DNA of 32,889 bases, from the NCBI GenBank assembly GCA_947575275.1, contig CANPMS010000025.1:1-32889 (forward strand), in the 5' to 3' direction. Position numbers and translations under genes: made by a program. The stretch's first letter is position 1; each line of letters begins with the position of its first letter. Below the pieces are notes generated by a model. That model was given only the letters and a program-made list of their open reading frames with translations. It was not told the origin of the DNA and ran no database searches. Shown here piece after piece: positions 22,785 to 31,047 of the stretch. The stretch is from an uncultured Clostridium sp. (GTDB taxonomy: Bacteria; Bacillota; Clostridia; Lachnospirales; Lachnospiraceae).

Positions 22785-25174
22785 AGCAGCTCCTCCACAT
22801 CCGCAAGAATCACCGCTGCAATTCCCTCAGCCGTATATTCTACAGCGTCCGCATGGACACAGAGTCCCAGCTCCCGAGCCGTTTTCGTTGTGTAAGGTCC
22901 AATCGAAATCAATTTTGCATCAAAGTTTTTCGGCTTCTCCAAAAGCTCCCACAGCGCATAAACTGCAGAGCTGCTGGCCACTGTCACATAGTCTGCCTGG
23001 TGGATGAGACGGTTTAACTCTTCCTTTCTTCTCTGATCAATCCAGGTCTCATAAAGCGGAATATCTGCAAAACGAATCCCTGCTTCTCTCAGTTTTTTTG
23101 GTAAAATTTCCGAGCCTTCCCGAGCGCGGAAAAGCAGAACGCTCTCCTCTTTTTGAAGAGTAGGAATCCATTCCCTTGCCAAATCCTCTCCGGAAAAACT
23201 CTCTGGTACAAAATCACACAAAAATCCATGTTCCCTTAGGGTTGATGCAGTTTTTCTCCCAATGGCGGCGAATTTCAAATGCATCAGCCTTCTCAAATCT
23301 ATATTCTGCTGCCGCAGCGCTTCAAAAAACAGTTCCACACCATTGCTGCTGGTAAACACCATCCACTGATATTCTTCCAGCCGCAGCAGCGACTGGCAGA
23401 CCTCCTCTGTCATCAGCAGCCGGCTCTCAATTAAACTGACTGCCACAATCTCCGCTCCCAAGGGAACGAGAGCCGCCTTAAGCTCAGAGACCATTGCACG
23501 GGTACCGGTGACAAGAACCGACTTGCCCGAGAGAGGCCCATTCCCGAACCAGGACAATTCCTGTGTAAATTTAACCACATCCCCAACAACAATCACCGCG
23601 GGCGTTCCCATACTGCGGGCTTCCACCATAGAAGAAATATGCTCCAGATCCGAGACTACTGTTTTCTGAGCTGCAGTAGTCCCCCTCTGAATTACTGCAA
23701 CAGGTGTATCCTTCGCCTTTCCGTGAGCAATCAACTGCTCCGCAATTATCTTAAGCTCTGCAAAGCCCATAAGGAGCACCAGCGTGCCTTCTTCCTTTGC
23801 AAGAACCTTATAATCAAGAACCGTCTTCGCCTTATGATTTCCCTCATGTCCCGTAATCACATGGAAGGAGGAAGCCGCCTTGCGGTGAGTCACAGGAATC
23901 CCTGCATAGGCCGGAACACTGTAAGCCGAAGAAATACCCGGTACAATCTCATAGGGGATTTTACATCGCCTTAACGCCTGCGCTTCCTCGCCTCCTCTGC
24001 CAAACACAAACGGATCACCGCCTTTTAAACGAACCACAGATTTTCCTTTCATCGCCTCCTGCACCAGAAGGGAACAGATTTCTTCCTGAGTCATATGATG
24101 CCGACCGGCACGTTTCCCGGCATATATCAACTCTGCATCAAGCGGCGCCTCATTCAGAAGACATCCTGAAATCAGGCTGTCATACACAATTACATCGGCA
24201 TGGCGGATACATTTCAGTCCCTTTTCCGTAAACAGACCCGGGTCCCCCGGTCCTGCACCCACAAGATACACCGGACGAAAACGCACTGCAACGGAAAGGC
24301 GCTCCGCCAGCTCCCTGGCACAAGCCATCACTTTATTGGCAGGAAGTTCCACGCTCTCCTGAGCAAACATGGGGTGGACACCGTCCCGTGCATACATCGC
24401 CGACATGACCAACCTGCCTTTCTCCTCTCTGCAATATGCACCGCAGGGAGCATTGCAGCCTCCATCTATAATCCTTAAAAACTCCCGCTCTGCTGCCAAC
24501 TGGACTGCCGCTTCTGGACAGTGGATTGCCTCCATCACCTCAGAAAGCTCTCCACTGCGAATTTCCAATGCAAGAAAACCCTGTCCCGCTGCAGGCACAA
24601 AGCTCTCCTTATGGAGATATTCCACAAACAGACCTTCCGGGTTCTCCAATCCCAGACGTTTTAGCCCGGCCGCCGCCAGAAGAATTCCATCATACTCCCC
24701 GGCTCTCAACTTTTCAAGCCGCGTGGTTACATTTCCCCGCAGCATTTTTGTCATAATCCCGGGATTCATTCGTTTTATCTGAATTTGCCTCCTCAAACTG
24801 CTGGTTCCGATTATACTTCCCACCGGAAGCTGCTGTGCCGGGATTCCACCAGCAGTAACCAGCACGTCAGACGCGTCTTCCCGGGGAAGTACCGCCCCCA
24901 GTATTAATCCTTTTGCCAGCTCCATAGGCATGTCCTTTGCACTATGGACTGCTATATCAATTTGCCCTGCAAGCAATGCCTCCTCCAACTCTTTCGTAAA
25001 CACACCCTTTCCGCCAAAACTGGTTAAGGAACGGTCCAAAATTTTGTCACCCTTTGTGCTCATAGGCACAATTTCAATCTCCATATAAGGAAATTGTGCC
25101 AGAATTACTTCTCGCACAATTTCCGTCTGTCTCATCGCCAACCAGCTTTTTCTTGTTCCGATTCGCAGTCTCAT
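22781..25174 (-). CDS. HemC-CobA-HemD triple fusion (tetrapyrrole synthesis)
   Basis: A 797-residue protein joining three enzymes. Residues 1-298 are hydroxymethylbilane synthase (HSAKDMP with D81, TSSLRRQIQIK, LRGNVTTRL, and C240 in DGGCNAP for the dipyrromethane cofactor). Residues 301-545 are uroporphyrinogen-III C-methyltransferase (VGAGPGDPGL, YAGKRAG, RLKGGDPFVFGRGGEE). Residues 548-797 are uroporphyrinogen-III synthase (VLVTGTRAM, WMVFTSSNGVELFF, FAAIGRKTASTL). So it turns porphobilinogen into uroporphyrinogen III and on to precorrin-2 in one chain, with HemC-HemD order interrupted by CobA. ATG 25174 follows the Cof gene's stop by one base; a GTG at 25189 is possible but homology begins at MRLRIGTRKS. 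hemA, hemB and hemL are not nearby. Confidence 0.93.
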   Translation of the reverse strand: MRLRIGTRKSWLAMRQTEIVREVILAQFPYMEIEIVPMSTKGDKILDRSLTSFGGKGVFTKELEEALLAGQIDIAVHSAKDMPMELAKGLILGAVLPREDASDVLVTAGGIPAQQLPVGSIIGTSSLRRQIQIKRMNPGIMTKMLRGNVTTRLEKLRAGEYDGILLAAAGLKRLGLENPEGLFVEYLHKESFVPAAGQGFLALEIRSGELSEVMEAIHCPEAAVQLAAEREFLRIIDGGCNAPCGAYCREEKGRLVMSAMYARDGVHPMFAQESVELPANKVMACARELAERLSVAVRFRPVYLVGAGPGDPGLFTEKGLKCIRHADVIVYDSLISGCLLNEAPLDAELIYAGKRAGRHHMTQEEICSLLVQEAMKGKSVVRLKGGDPFVFGRGGEEAQALRRCKIPYEIVPGISSAYSVPAYAGIPVTHRKAASSFHVITGHEGNHKAKTVLDYKVLAKEEGTLVLLMGFAELKIIAEQLIAHGKAKDTPVAVIQRGTTAAQKTVVSDLEHISSMVEARSMGTPAVIVVGDVVKFTQELSWFGNGPLSGKSVLVTGTRAMVSELKAALVPLGAEIVAVSLIESRLLMTEEVCQSLLRLEEYQWMVFTSSNGVELFFEALRQQNIDLRRLMHLKFAAIGRKTASTLREHGFLCDFVPESFSGEDLAREWIPTLQKEESVLLFRAREGSEILPKKLREAGIRFADIPLYETWIDQRRKEELNRLIHQADYVTVASSSAVYALWELLEKPKNFDAKLISIGPYTTKTARELGLCVHADAVEYTAEGIAAVILADVEELL

Positions 25175-25175
25175 T

Positions 25176-25976
25176 TTATTGTTCCCCACTCAAAAGTCCC
25201 AGACTCTCCATCGCATACCAAATTCCATCTTCCTCAACCGTTCGTGTAAAAAAGCTGGCATATGGCTCTAGCTCAGGACTGTGTTTCCCCATCAAAACTG
25301 CATTTGGCACATGCTCAAACATAGCAATATCGTTATTGCTGTCACCAAACACATAAGCATCGTCAATGGTCATCCTATATTCCTTTAAAATTATATCAAT
25401 AGCAGTCGCTTTACTGTGACCAACAGGCACACACTCATAAAGACCACCGCCCCGTTCAATTACCTGCATATCCGGTATCAGACTGCTAAAAAATAATTCC
25501 TTATGGCTTTTTTCGTCGCCGATTACACACAGCTTCTGTACATCTATATCCGGGATATGATCCGGATCAATGCAGCAGATGGCAGTCATTACGTTCTGAC
25601 GGATTCGTTTTCCCAACTCAAACCGACTATCCAACGTAAGCACATAACCTGCTTCACTACCCTCAAAAATCCCATCCATATCTGACGCAATCAGGGAGCG
25701 GCTGATTTTTCTTATCTGTTCCCATGACAGGGATTTTTTATACAGCAATCTGCCTTCTGCTTCCACAGACGTTCCGCAGCCGCACAGCCAGCCGTCATTT
25801 TCCACCAACTCCCGGATCGCCCCCACCCCTCCGCAAGTGCGGCCAGTGTTGATAAAAACCAGATGTCCCAAAGAACGGGCAATAGAAATTGCCCTTTTTG
25901 TACTGTTGGGCACCTTCCCCGTCACCTCACTGAGTAATGTTCCATCCACATCAAAAAACAATGCTTTCCTGCCCAC
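25176..25976 (-). CDS. Cof-type HAD-IIB phosphatase
   Basis: A 266-residue cytoplasmic sugar-phosphate or nucleotide phosphatase of the Cof/YbiV group. Motif I is FFDVDGTLLS (nucleophile D9), motif II INTGRTCGG, the lysine of motif III lies in VGHSKATAID, and motif IV is VFGDSNNDIAMFEHV followed by PNAVLMG. A C2 cap lies between motifs II and III. Substrate unknown. The start is GTG 25976 with GAGGAG six to seven bases before it. It ends one base before the heme fusion, so these are likely cotranscribed, although a direct link with tetrapyrroles is not evident. Confidence 0.88.
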   Translation of the reverse strand: MGRKALFFDVDGTLLSEVTGKVPNSTKRAISIARSLGHLVFINTGRTCGGVGAIRELVENDGWLCGCGTSVEAEGRLLYKKSLSWEQIRKISRSLIASDMDGIFEGSEAGYVLTLDSRFELGKRIRQNVMTAICCIDPDHIPDIDVQKLCVIGDEKSHKELFFSSLIPDMQVIERGGGLYECVPVGHSKATAIDIILKEYRMTIDDAYVFGDSNNDIAMFEHVPNAVLMGKHSPELEPYASFFTRTVEEDGIWYAMESLGLLSGEQ

Positions 25977-25987
25977 TAGCTCTCCTC

Positions 25988-27049
25988 TTACTTTACAACG
26001 GCATTTTCTTTAATAAGAGCTACAACTTTGTACATCATCGCATTCTCATCTACTGCTTCGGCTCCGTAGGTATCCTGTAAACTTTTTACGTCCATACCGT
26101 ACTGCTCTGCAAGTGCTTCCCGGTCACTCTCTTCCACCTTAAGCCCTTCCTGCTCGGCAATCGCCTCTACCAGCAGCTGCTGCTTAACAGCAAGCTCAGA
26201 AGAAGTTTTCATTTCATTCTTAAACTCCTCCTCAGTCATGCCATACATGGAAGCATAGTCCTCCATAGTCATACCATACATCTGAATCATGCTCTCATAG
26301 TAGTTAAGCTGATTATTATACAGCTGCTCCACTGCTTCCTGGTTCACCTCAAACTCAGTATTCTCAATCGCAGCCAGGAACGCATCGTTTTCAATCTTCT
26401 GGTCTGCCTGGCTTTCCTTCTGCGCCTCCATGTCAGCCATGGTATCTGCACGGAATTCGTCAACGGTGGTAAAGTCCGACATCCTCTGGACAAAACTATC
26501 ATTCAGCACTGCTTCCTTCTTCTCCTCAATCCGGTTTACTGTCACATCAAACACTACCGGCTGGCCTGCAAGATCCGGATTGTTCTGGTAGGGATCAGGA
26601 AATTTCAGATTTAAGCTCAGCTCGTCCCCCGTTCTTGCTCCAATCAGTCCATCCTCAAAACCATCGATAAACGTACCGGAACCCAGCTCTAAATCAAAGC
26701 CCTCCGCCGTACCACCGTCAAATGCCTTACCATCCTTCGTTCCCACATAGTCGATATTCACAATATCGCCCTCCTGTGCCGCCCGGTCGGTAATTTCGAT
26801 ATATTCCGGATTTGCCGCCAAAATACTCTGGAGCCGCGCTTCCAGCTCCTCATCCGTCACCTTCGTATCCACCCGGGTCACTTCTACCCCCTTATAGGTT
26901 CCCAGCTTAAGCACCTGCCCCTTATTTATAGGAGTTTCCATTGTAGAGTCCGTTGCAGTGGTGTTTGTAGTCCCATCCTTTTTTGAGCAGCCTGTCGCCA
27001 CCATTACTACAGCCAGACCGCACAGCATCCATTTTGCATATTTTTTCAT
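25988..27049 (-). CDS. trigger-factor-like FKBP lipoprotein
   Basis: A 353-residue protein with a signal peptide (KKYAKWMLCGLAVVMVATGC) and lipid-anchored cysteine 21, so it acts on the outer face of the membrane. After a Thr/Ser linker (22-40) comes a trigger-factor-type region: an FKBP peptidyl-prolyl isomerase domain (about 92-175; GDIVNIDYVGTKDG, FIDGFEDGLIG, FPDPYQNNPDLAGQ) and a helical C-terminal domain (about 180-350) like the substrate-binding arms of trigger factor or SurA. The ribosome-binding domain of true trigger factor is absent. It is probably a folding helper for exported proteins. It includes a methionine and tyrosine rich patch (about 255-275). A -10 box TATAAT at 27100-27105 gives it its own promoter; the Cof gene follows by 11 bases. 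Confidence 0.88.
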   Translation of the reverse strand: MKKYAKWMLCGLAVVMVATGCSKKDGTTNTTATDSTMETPINKGQVLKLGTYKGVEVTRVDTKVTDEELEARLQSILAANPEYIEITDRAAQEGDIVNIDYVGTKDGKAFDGGTAEGFDLELGSGTFIDGFEDGLIGARTGDELSLNLKFPDPYQNNPDLAGQPVVFDVTVNRIEEKKEAVLNDSFVQRMSDFTTVDEFRADTMADMEAQKESQADQKIENDAFLAAIENTEFEVNQEAVEQLYNNQLNYYESMIQMYGMTMEDYASMYGMTEEEFKNEMKTSSELAVKQQLLVEAIAEQEGLKVEESDREALAEQYGMDVKSLQDTYGAEAVDENAMMYKVVALIKENAVVK

Positions 27050-27099
27050 AATACTTTCCTTTTCTCTTTTTAAGTTACGCCATCCTGAGCGTACATTTT

Positions 27100-27128
27100 A
27101 TTATAGCATATTGTCACCAATTTAAAAA
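27100..27128 (-). promoter_or_regulatory. promoter of the trigger-factor-like lipoprotein gene
   Basis: Minus-strand TATAAT (27100-27105) with a weak TTTTTA (27123-27128) 17 bases upstream. Likely start of the unit running through the Cof, heme and dehydrogenase genes. Confidence 0.5.
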
Positions 27129-27153
27129 GATCCTGCGGCTAATTTCATATTTT

Positions 27154-28557
27154 TTACCTGTAAAAAGCACAAAATGCCTTATAGGTATTGAATACATCCA
27201 GTTTTGATGAAATCTCGAAAGGGGAGTGCATGGAGATAATCGGTACACCCAAATCCACCGTATCAATATTTAAATGAGATATATATTTAGCAATGGTTCC
27301 GCCTCCGCCCTGATCCACGGCTCCCAGCTCGCCTGCCTGCCAATACACCCCGTTCTCCTCCATGATACTGATAATCTTAGCCATAGTCTCTGCACTGGCA
27401 TCATTCGAGCCGGATTTACCACGGGCGCCTGTATATTTTGTCAACACACACCCCTTATTCACAAAACAAGTATTATTTGTCTCAAACACCTCCGAAAAAG
27501 TCGGGTCGAACCCTGCATTCACATCAGAAGACAGGCACAGAGAATTCACAAATGTATCTTTTGGATTCGTCCCCTGCATTTCAGACAGGTACTCAATATA
27601 GTGCTTTAAAAAGTGGGATTTCATACCTGCGGTACCCTCAGAGCCAATCTCCTCCTTATCTGCCAGTACCGTGACCGTAGTGTATGTGGGAAGCTTTGTA
27701 TTAATTTCAGCCATCAGAGCTGTATAGGCGCACACGCGGTCATCCTGCCCATACGCCCCAATCAGGCTGCAATCAAGACCTACATCCGTTGCTTTTTGTG
27801 CCGGCACCATCTCAATCTCCGCACGGAAAAAATCTGCTTCGGTAATCCCATACTTCTCATTCAACAGCTTCAGGGCCATAAGCTTTACCGGTTCCTTCAC
27901 ACTGTCATCCACAAATGGGAGAGAACCCACCAGAATATTCAGCTCCTCACCCTTAAGTCCCTCACTCAGCTTTCGCTCATTTTGCTTTGCAGACAGGTGC
28001 GGAAGCAAATCCGTAACACAAAATACCGGCTCATCCGTTTGTTCTCCAATGCAGACTTCCACCAGGGTGCCATCCTTTTTCACCACCACACCGTGCATGG
28101 CAAGCGGCACTGTCCCCCATTGATACTTACGAATTCCTCCATAATAATGAGTCTTAAAATATGCCAGATCGCTCTTCTCATACAAAGGATTTGGTTTTAA
28201 ATCAAGTCGTGGGGCATCGATATGTGCCCCGTTAAGACGCACACCCTCTCTCACAGGCTTCTCTCCGAAGGTAGTCATCAAAAGCGCCTTACTTCGGTTC
28301 ACATAATACACCTTATCTCCCGGCTTATAGGATTTTCCAAAGTCAATTGGCTCATAGCCGGCGTTCTCCAAGCGATGCACAGCCGCTTTCACGCACTCCC
28401 GCTCGGTTTTCCCCTCATTCAGAAATGTCTTGTAATCCTCGCAGAACTCTGCCGCCTCAGAGATCTGCTCCGGCGCAATCTGCCCAATATGAGGGAATTT
28501 CCAGGTAAGCTGCTCTTCCAGAATCTTTCCTGCTGTCTTCTCTTTATTCTCTTCCAT
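27154..28557 (-). CDS. M18-family aspartyl/leucyl aminopeptidase
   Basis: A 467-residue cytoplasmic metallo-aminopeptidase of peptidase family M18. Metal and catalytic residues are visible in LNGAHIDAPRLDLKP (His and Asp), VTVLADKEEIGSEGTAG (Glu pair) and the C-terminal IISMHSPFEISS (His). SSDVNAGFDPTF and GSNDASAETMAKI are also conserved. It removes N-terminal amino acids, often acidic ones, from peptides, and forms large tetrahedral dodecamers in studied members. Length is normal. AAGGAGGG lies ten bases before ATG 28557. A hairpin (28610-28639) separates it from the alarmone synthetase gene. Confidence 0.93.
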   Translation of the reverse strand: MEENKEKTAGKILEEQLTWKFPHIGQIAPEQISEAAEFCEDYKTFLNEGKTERECVKAAVHRLENAGYEPIDFGKSYKPGDKVYYVNRSKALLMTTFGEKPVREGVRLNGAHIDAPRLDLKPNPLYEKSDLAYFKTHYYGGIRKYQWGTVPLAMHGVVVKKDGTLVEVCIGEQTDEPVFCVTDLLPHLSAKQNERKLSEGLKGEELNILVGSLPFVDDSVKEPVKLMALKLLNEKYGITEADFFRAEIEMVPAQKATDVGLDCSLIGAYGQDDRVCAYTALMAEINTKLPTYTTVTVLADKEEIGSEGTAGMKSHFLKHYIEYLSEMQGTNPKDTFVNSLCLSSDVNAGFDPTFSEVFETNNTCFVNKGCVLTKYTGARGKSGSNDASAETMAKIISIMEENGVYWQAGELGAVDQGGGGTIAKYISHLNIDTVDLGVPIISMHSPFEISSKLDVFNTYKAFCAFYR

Positions 28558-28609
28558 AATATATTTACCCTCCTTCTCATAACTATTTCATTTCCACAGA
28601 ATATGCAAA

Positions 28610-28639
28610 GGGGTCAGCTTTTCACAATAGGCTGACCCC
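28610..28639 (-). terminator. hairpin between the alarmone synthetase and aminopeptidase genes
   Basis: GGGGTCAGC (28610-28618) and GCTGACCCC (28631-28639) make a perfect nine-base stem with a 12-base loop. The T tract after it on the minus strand is poor (CTTTGC), so it could be a terminator or a processing site. Confidence 0.55.
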
Positions 28640-28693
28640 TGGATACTATAATCAGACTGGCCATCTCCAGTATAAACGGCACCGTGCTCACTT

Positions 28694-29344
28694 CTACCGC
28701 CTGTACTCCTGTGCTGTCCCTACCGCCAAAATCGATTGGTTCAGAGAGAACATTTTAGCATCCAGCATATCCACCATATCGGCACATGCTTTTAGCTCCG
28801 CCTGCAGTGAGTCAGGGGCATTTCCTTCAAACTTATAGTATATTTTATGTTCCAGGCTCGCCCAGAAGTCCATTGCCACCGTGCGAATCTGAATCTCCAC
28901 CTTCGTTTCCACCGGTCCCTCCGTCAAATAGATCGGAATGGTCACGACCATGTGGTAGCTTTTATAACCATTTGGCTTTGGCTGCTTAATATAGTCTTTC
29001 ACATAAAGAACTGTCACGTCCTTCTGTCGCGCTATCATGTCTGCAATCTGGTAAATATCCTGAGTGAAGGAACAGATAATACGGATTCCCGCTATATCGC
29101 TCAATTTCTCCACCATATTTTCAATGGTGACCTCCAACCCATCACTCTTTAGTTTCTTAACAATACTCTCTGGTGTCTTCAGTCTGGATTTAATGTGCTC
29201 GATTGGCGTATGCCCATAAATATGCACAAACTCCTCATTTAAAATTTCAATCTTGGTGTTAATTTCTTTCAGCGCTGAATCATAGAGGAATATAACAGAA
29301 TTCCACTGATCCAGCTGACTATATACATTGGGGATATTAATCAA
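28694..29344 (-). CDS. small alarmone synthetase (RelQ/YjbM type (p)ppGpp synthetase)
   Basis: A 216-residue protein with only the RelA/SpoT synthetase domain; there is no hydrolase, TGS or ACT part. Typical stretches are IEHIKSRLKTPESIVKKL, MVEKLSDIAGIRIICSF (ATP and GTP binding), DYIKQPKPNGYKSYHMVV and VEIQIRTVAMDFWASLEHKIYYK. It makes ppGpp or pppGpp from ATP and GTP or GDP, usually under transcriptional control. The start is TTG 29344, with GGAGGG eight bases upstream. It comes 46 bases after an S1-domain gene, with a small perfect hairpin (29369-29384) in the gap. Confidence 0.92.
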   Translation of the reverse strand: MINIPNVYSQLDQWNSVIFLYDSALKEINTKIEILNEEFVHIYGHTPIEHIKSRLKTPESIVKKLKSDGLEVTIENMVEKLSDIAGIRIICSFTQDIYQIADMIARQKDVTVLYVKDYIKQPKPNGYKSYHMVVTIPIYLTEGPVETKVEIQIRTVAMDFWASLEHKIYYKFEGNAPDSLQAELKACADMVDMLDAKMFSLNQSILAVGTAQEYRR

Positions 29345-29368
29345 TCCTATCCCTCCTTCACTCTGCGC

Positions 29369-29384
29369 GCGGGATAGCTCCCGC
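29369..29384. repeat. intercistronic hairpin between the S1-domain gene and the alarmone synthetase gene
   Basis: GCGGGA, TAGC, TCCCGC: a perfect six-base stem with a four-base loop and no T tract. It lies about 25 bases before the TTG start and could affect RNA stability or translation. Confidence 0.5.
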
Positions 29385-29390
29385 CTGCCA

Positions 29391-30113
29391 TTACAACTTC
29401 AGATTTTTAAGCAAAGCGCCCAATCCCGTGGTCGCTGCCCCTGTCTCCCTGTACTTGAATACTTCCTCCTTTGACTCTGCGTCGCCGCTTTGGAGAGCTT
29501 TCATGCTGAGGCTGATTTTCCCGTCTTTCAAGCCGATAATCTTCACCGTCACCTTCTGTCCCTCCTTGAGAACAACTCCGGGATGTTTGATGCGCTGGGT
29601 GCTGATCTGGGATACGTGCACCAATCCGCTTAAGCCGTCCGGCAGGTTGACAAATGCACCATAATCCTTCAAACTATCCACAACTCCCTCAACTACGGAG
29701 CCAATCTTGACTGCCGCCATCTTGTCAGCCTTCTCGGCTGCCTCCTTCGCCTGCATAACTGCCTTTGCGGACAAAACCAGTCTCTTCTTTGCATGGTCAA
29801 CGGTAATCGGCACAACATCAAGATACTGCCCTACACAGTCCTCCAGTTTCTCCACATACTTGGTAGAAATCTGAGACGCAGGGATAAACGCCTGAATATC
29901 ATCAACATAAGTCACAAGGCCTCCCTTGACAGCTTCCTTAACCTTTACCTTAGTCACAGTTTTATCCTGCATCTGCTGTGCAAGATTCACCCATTTCTCC
30001 CCATCAGGATCTTCCGCCTCCTGGGCAGGACTGCGATGTTTGTCGTACTCCTTATAAGATGCCTCCAGCTCGCTGGCGAAATCATCCATGGTCTCTTTTA
30101 CTTCTTCGCTCAT
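29391..30113 (-). CDS. S1 RNA-binding domain protein
   Basis: A 240-residue cytoplasmic protein with two S1 domains (about 51-118 and 134-207) and an acidic N-terminal tail (1-50). The second domain is the classical one (GSVVEGVVDSLKDYGAFVNL, then GLSGLVHVSQIS, and KISLSMKAL). The first (VKEAVKGGLVTYVDDIQAFIPASQIS) resembles the third to fourth repeats of ribosomal protein S1. With only two domains it is much shorter than S1 and belongs to the small RpsA-like proteins common in Clostridia. It probably binds mRNA or ribosomes. ATG 30113 has AAAGGAG eight bases upstream. It may be cotranscribed with the alarmone synthetase gene. Confidence 0.88.
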   Translation of the reverse strand: MSEEVKETMDDFASELEASYKEYDKHRSPAQEAEDPDGEKWVNLAQQMQDKTVTKVKVKEAVKGGLVTYVDDIQAFIPASQISTKYVEKLEDCVGQYLDVVPITVDHAKKRLVLSAKAVMQAKEAAEKADKMAAVKIGSVVEGVVDSLKDYGAFVNLPDGLSGLVHVSQISTQRIKHPGVVLKEGQKVTVKIIGLKDGKISLSMKALQSGDAESKEEVFKYRETGAATTGLGALLKNLKL

Positions 30114-30194
30114 AATAAACACTCCTTTACTCCCTACTCTTGCCGGATCTTACCGACAGCTATGTTGACTTTACCACATTTTCAACCTTTTTTC

Positions 30195-30234
30195 CACACT
30201 TTTTATAGTTTTCTGATGAAAAGTGTGCTATACT
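30195..30234 (+). promoter_or_regulatory. promoter of the PHP gene with an inverted repeat upstream
   Basis: An extended -10, TGCTATACT, has TATACT at 30229-30234; the -35 is weak. The 9-base inverted repeat CACACTTTT (30195-30203) and AAAAGTGTG (30219-30227) spans the -35 region and ends next to the -10. It lies between two divergent genes and may be the operator for the LysR-type protein encoded downstream. Confidence 0.55.
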
Positions 30235-30297
30235 GGGAACGCTTAAAATAAACTTTATTTCTTTCTTAACACAATTATTCCACAGGAGATATTAATT

Positions 30298-31047
30298 ATG
30301 GAAGACATTATGGACCTGCACTCCCATACTATCGTCAGCGGTCATGCCTATAACACGCTTTATGAAATGGCGCGATCCGCGTCAGAAAAAGGTGTGAAGC
30401 TTCTGGGCGTCACAGAACACGCACCTGGAATTCCCGGAACCTGCCACCCTTTTTATTTCATTAATTTTAAGGTGGTACCCAGAGAGCTTTATGGCGTAAA
30501 GCTGATTCTTGGCTGTGAACTGAATATCATTGATTACAATGGCAATATAGACCTGGAACGTCGGTTTTTAAAGGGTCTGGACTATGGTATTGCCAGTATC
30601 CACGACCCCTGCTATGATCGTGGCAGTATTTCCCAGAATACATCTGCCTACCTGGGCGCCATGAAAAATCCTCATGTCCATATTATCGGTCACCCGGATG
30701 ATAATCGGTTCCCAGTAGACTACGAAACTCTGGTGTGTGCAGCAAAAGAAAACCATGTGCTTCTTGAGGTAAACTCCAGCTCTCTCCATCCCAAAAGCAG
30801 CCGGAAAAACGCCCGGGAAAACTATATTGCCATGCTGGAGCTGTGCCAGAGATATGAGGTTTCGGTTGTCATTAACAGTGACGCTCACTGTGAAACAGAT
30901 GTAGGAAATCATGCACGTGCCCTTGCACTTCTCAAAGAGCTTTCATTCCCGGAAAACCTGGTGGTTAACTCTTCCCTTGATAAAGCGGCCCGGTTTATCC
31001 CATGGCTGAATCAACCTGTCTACTTAGGAGGCTCTGCCAATGATTAA
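30298..31047 (+). CDS. PHP-domain metal-dependent hydrolase (YcdX-like)
   Basis: A 249-residue enzyme of the PHP superfamily, probably a trinuclear-zinc phosphatase like E. coli YcdX. Metal ligands are visible: DLHSHT (Asp, two His), TEHAPG (Glu, His), GCELN (Glu), SIHDPC (His), HIIGHPDD (His, Asp) and NSDAHCETDVG (Asp, His). The substrate is unknown; family members act on phosphoesters. The ATG at 30298 has AGGAG nine bases before it; ATG 30310 is a less likely alternative. The stop overlaps the LysR gene start by eight bases, so the two genes are one unit and the LysR protein may control this gene. Confidence 0.9.
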   Translation: MEDIMDLHSHTIVSGHAYNTLYEMARSASEKGVKLLGVTEHAPGIPGTCHPFYFINFKVVPRELYGVKLILGCELNIIDYNGNIDLERRFLKGLDYGIASIHDPCYDRGSISQNTSAYLGAMKNPHVHIIGHPDDNRFPVDYETLVCAAKENHVLLEVNSSSLHPKSSRKNARENYIAMLELCQRYEVSVVINSDAHCETDVGNHARALALLKELSFPENLVVNSSLDKAARFIPWLNQPVYLGGSAND

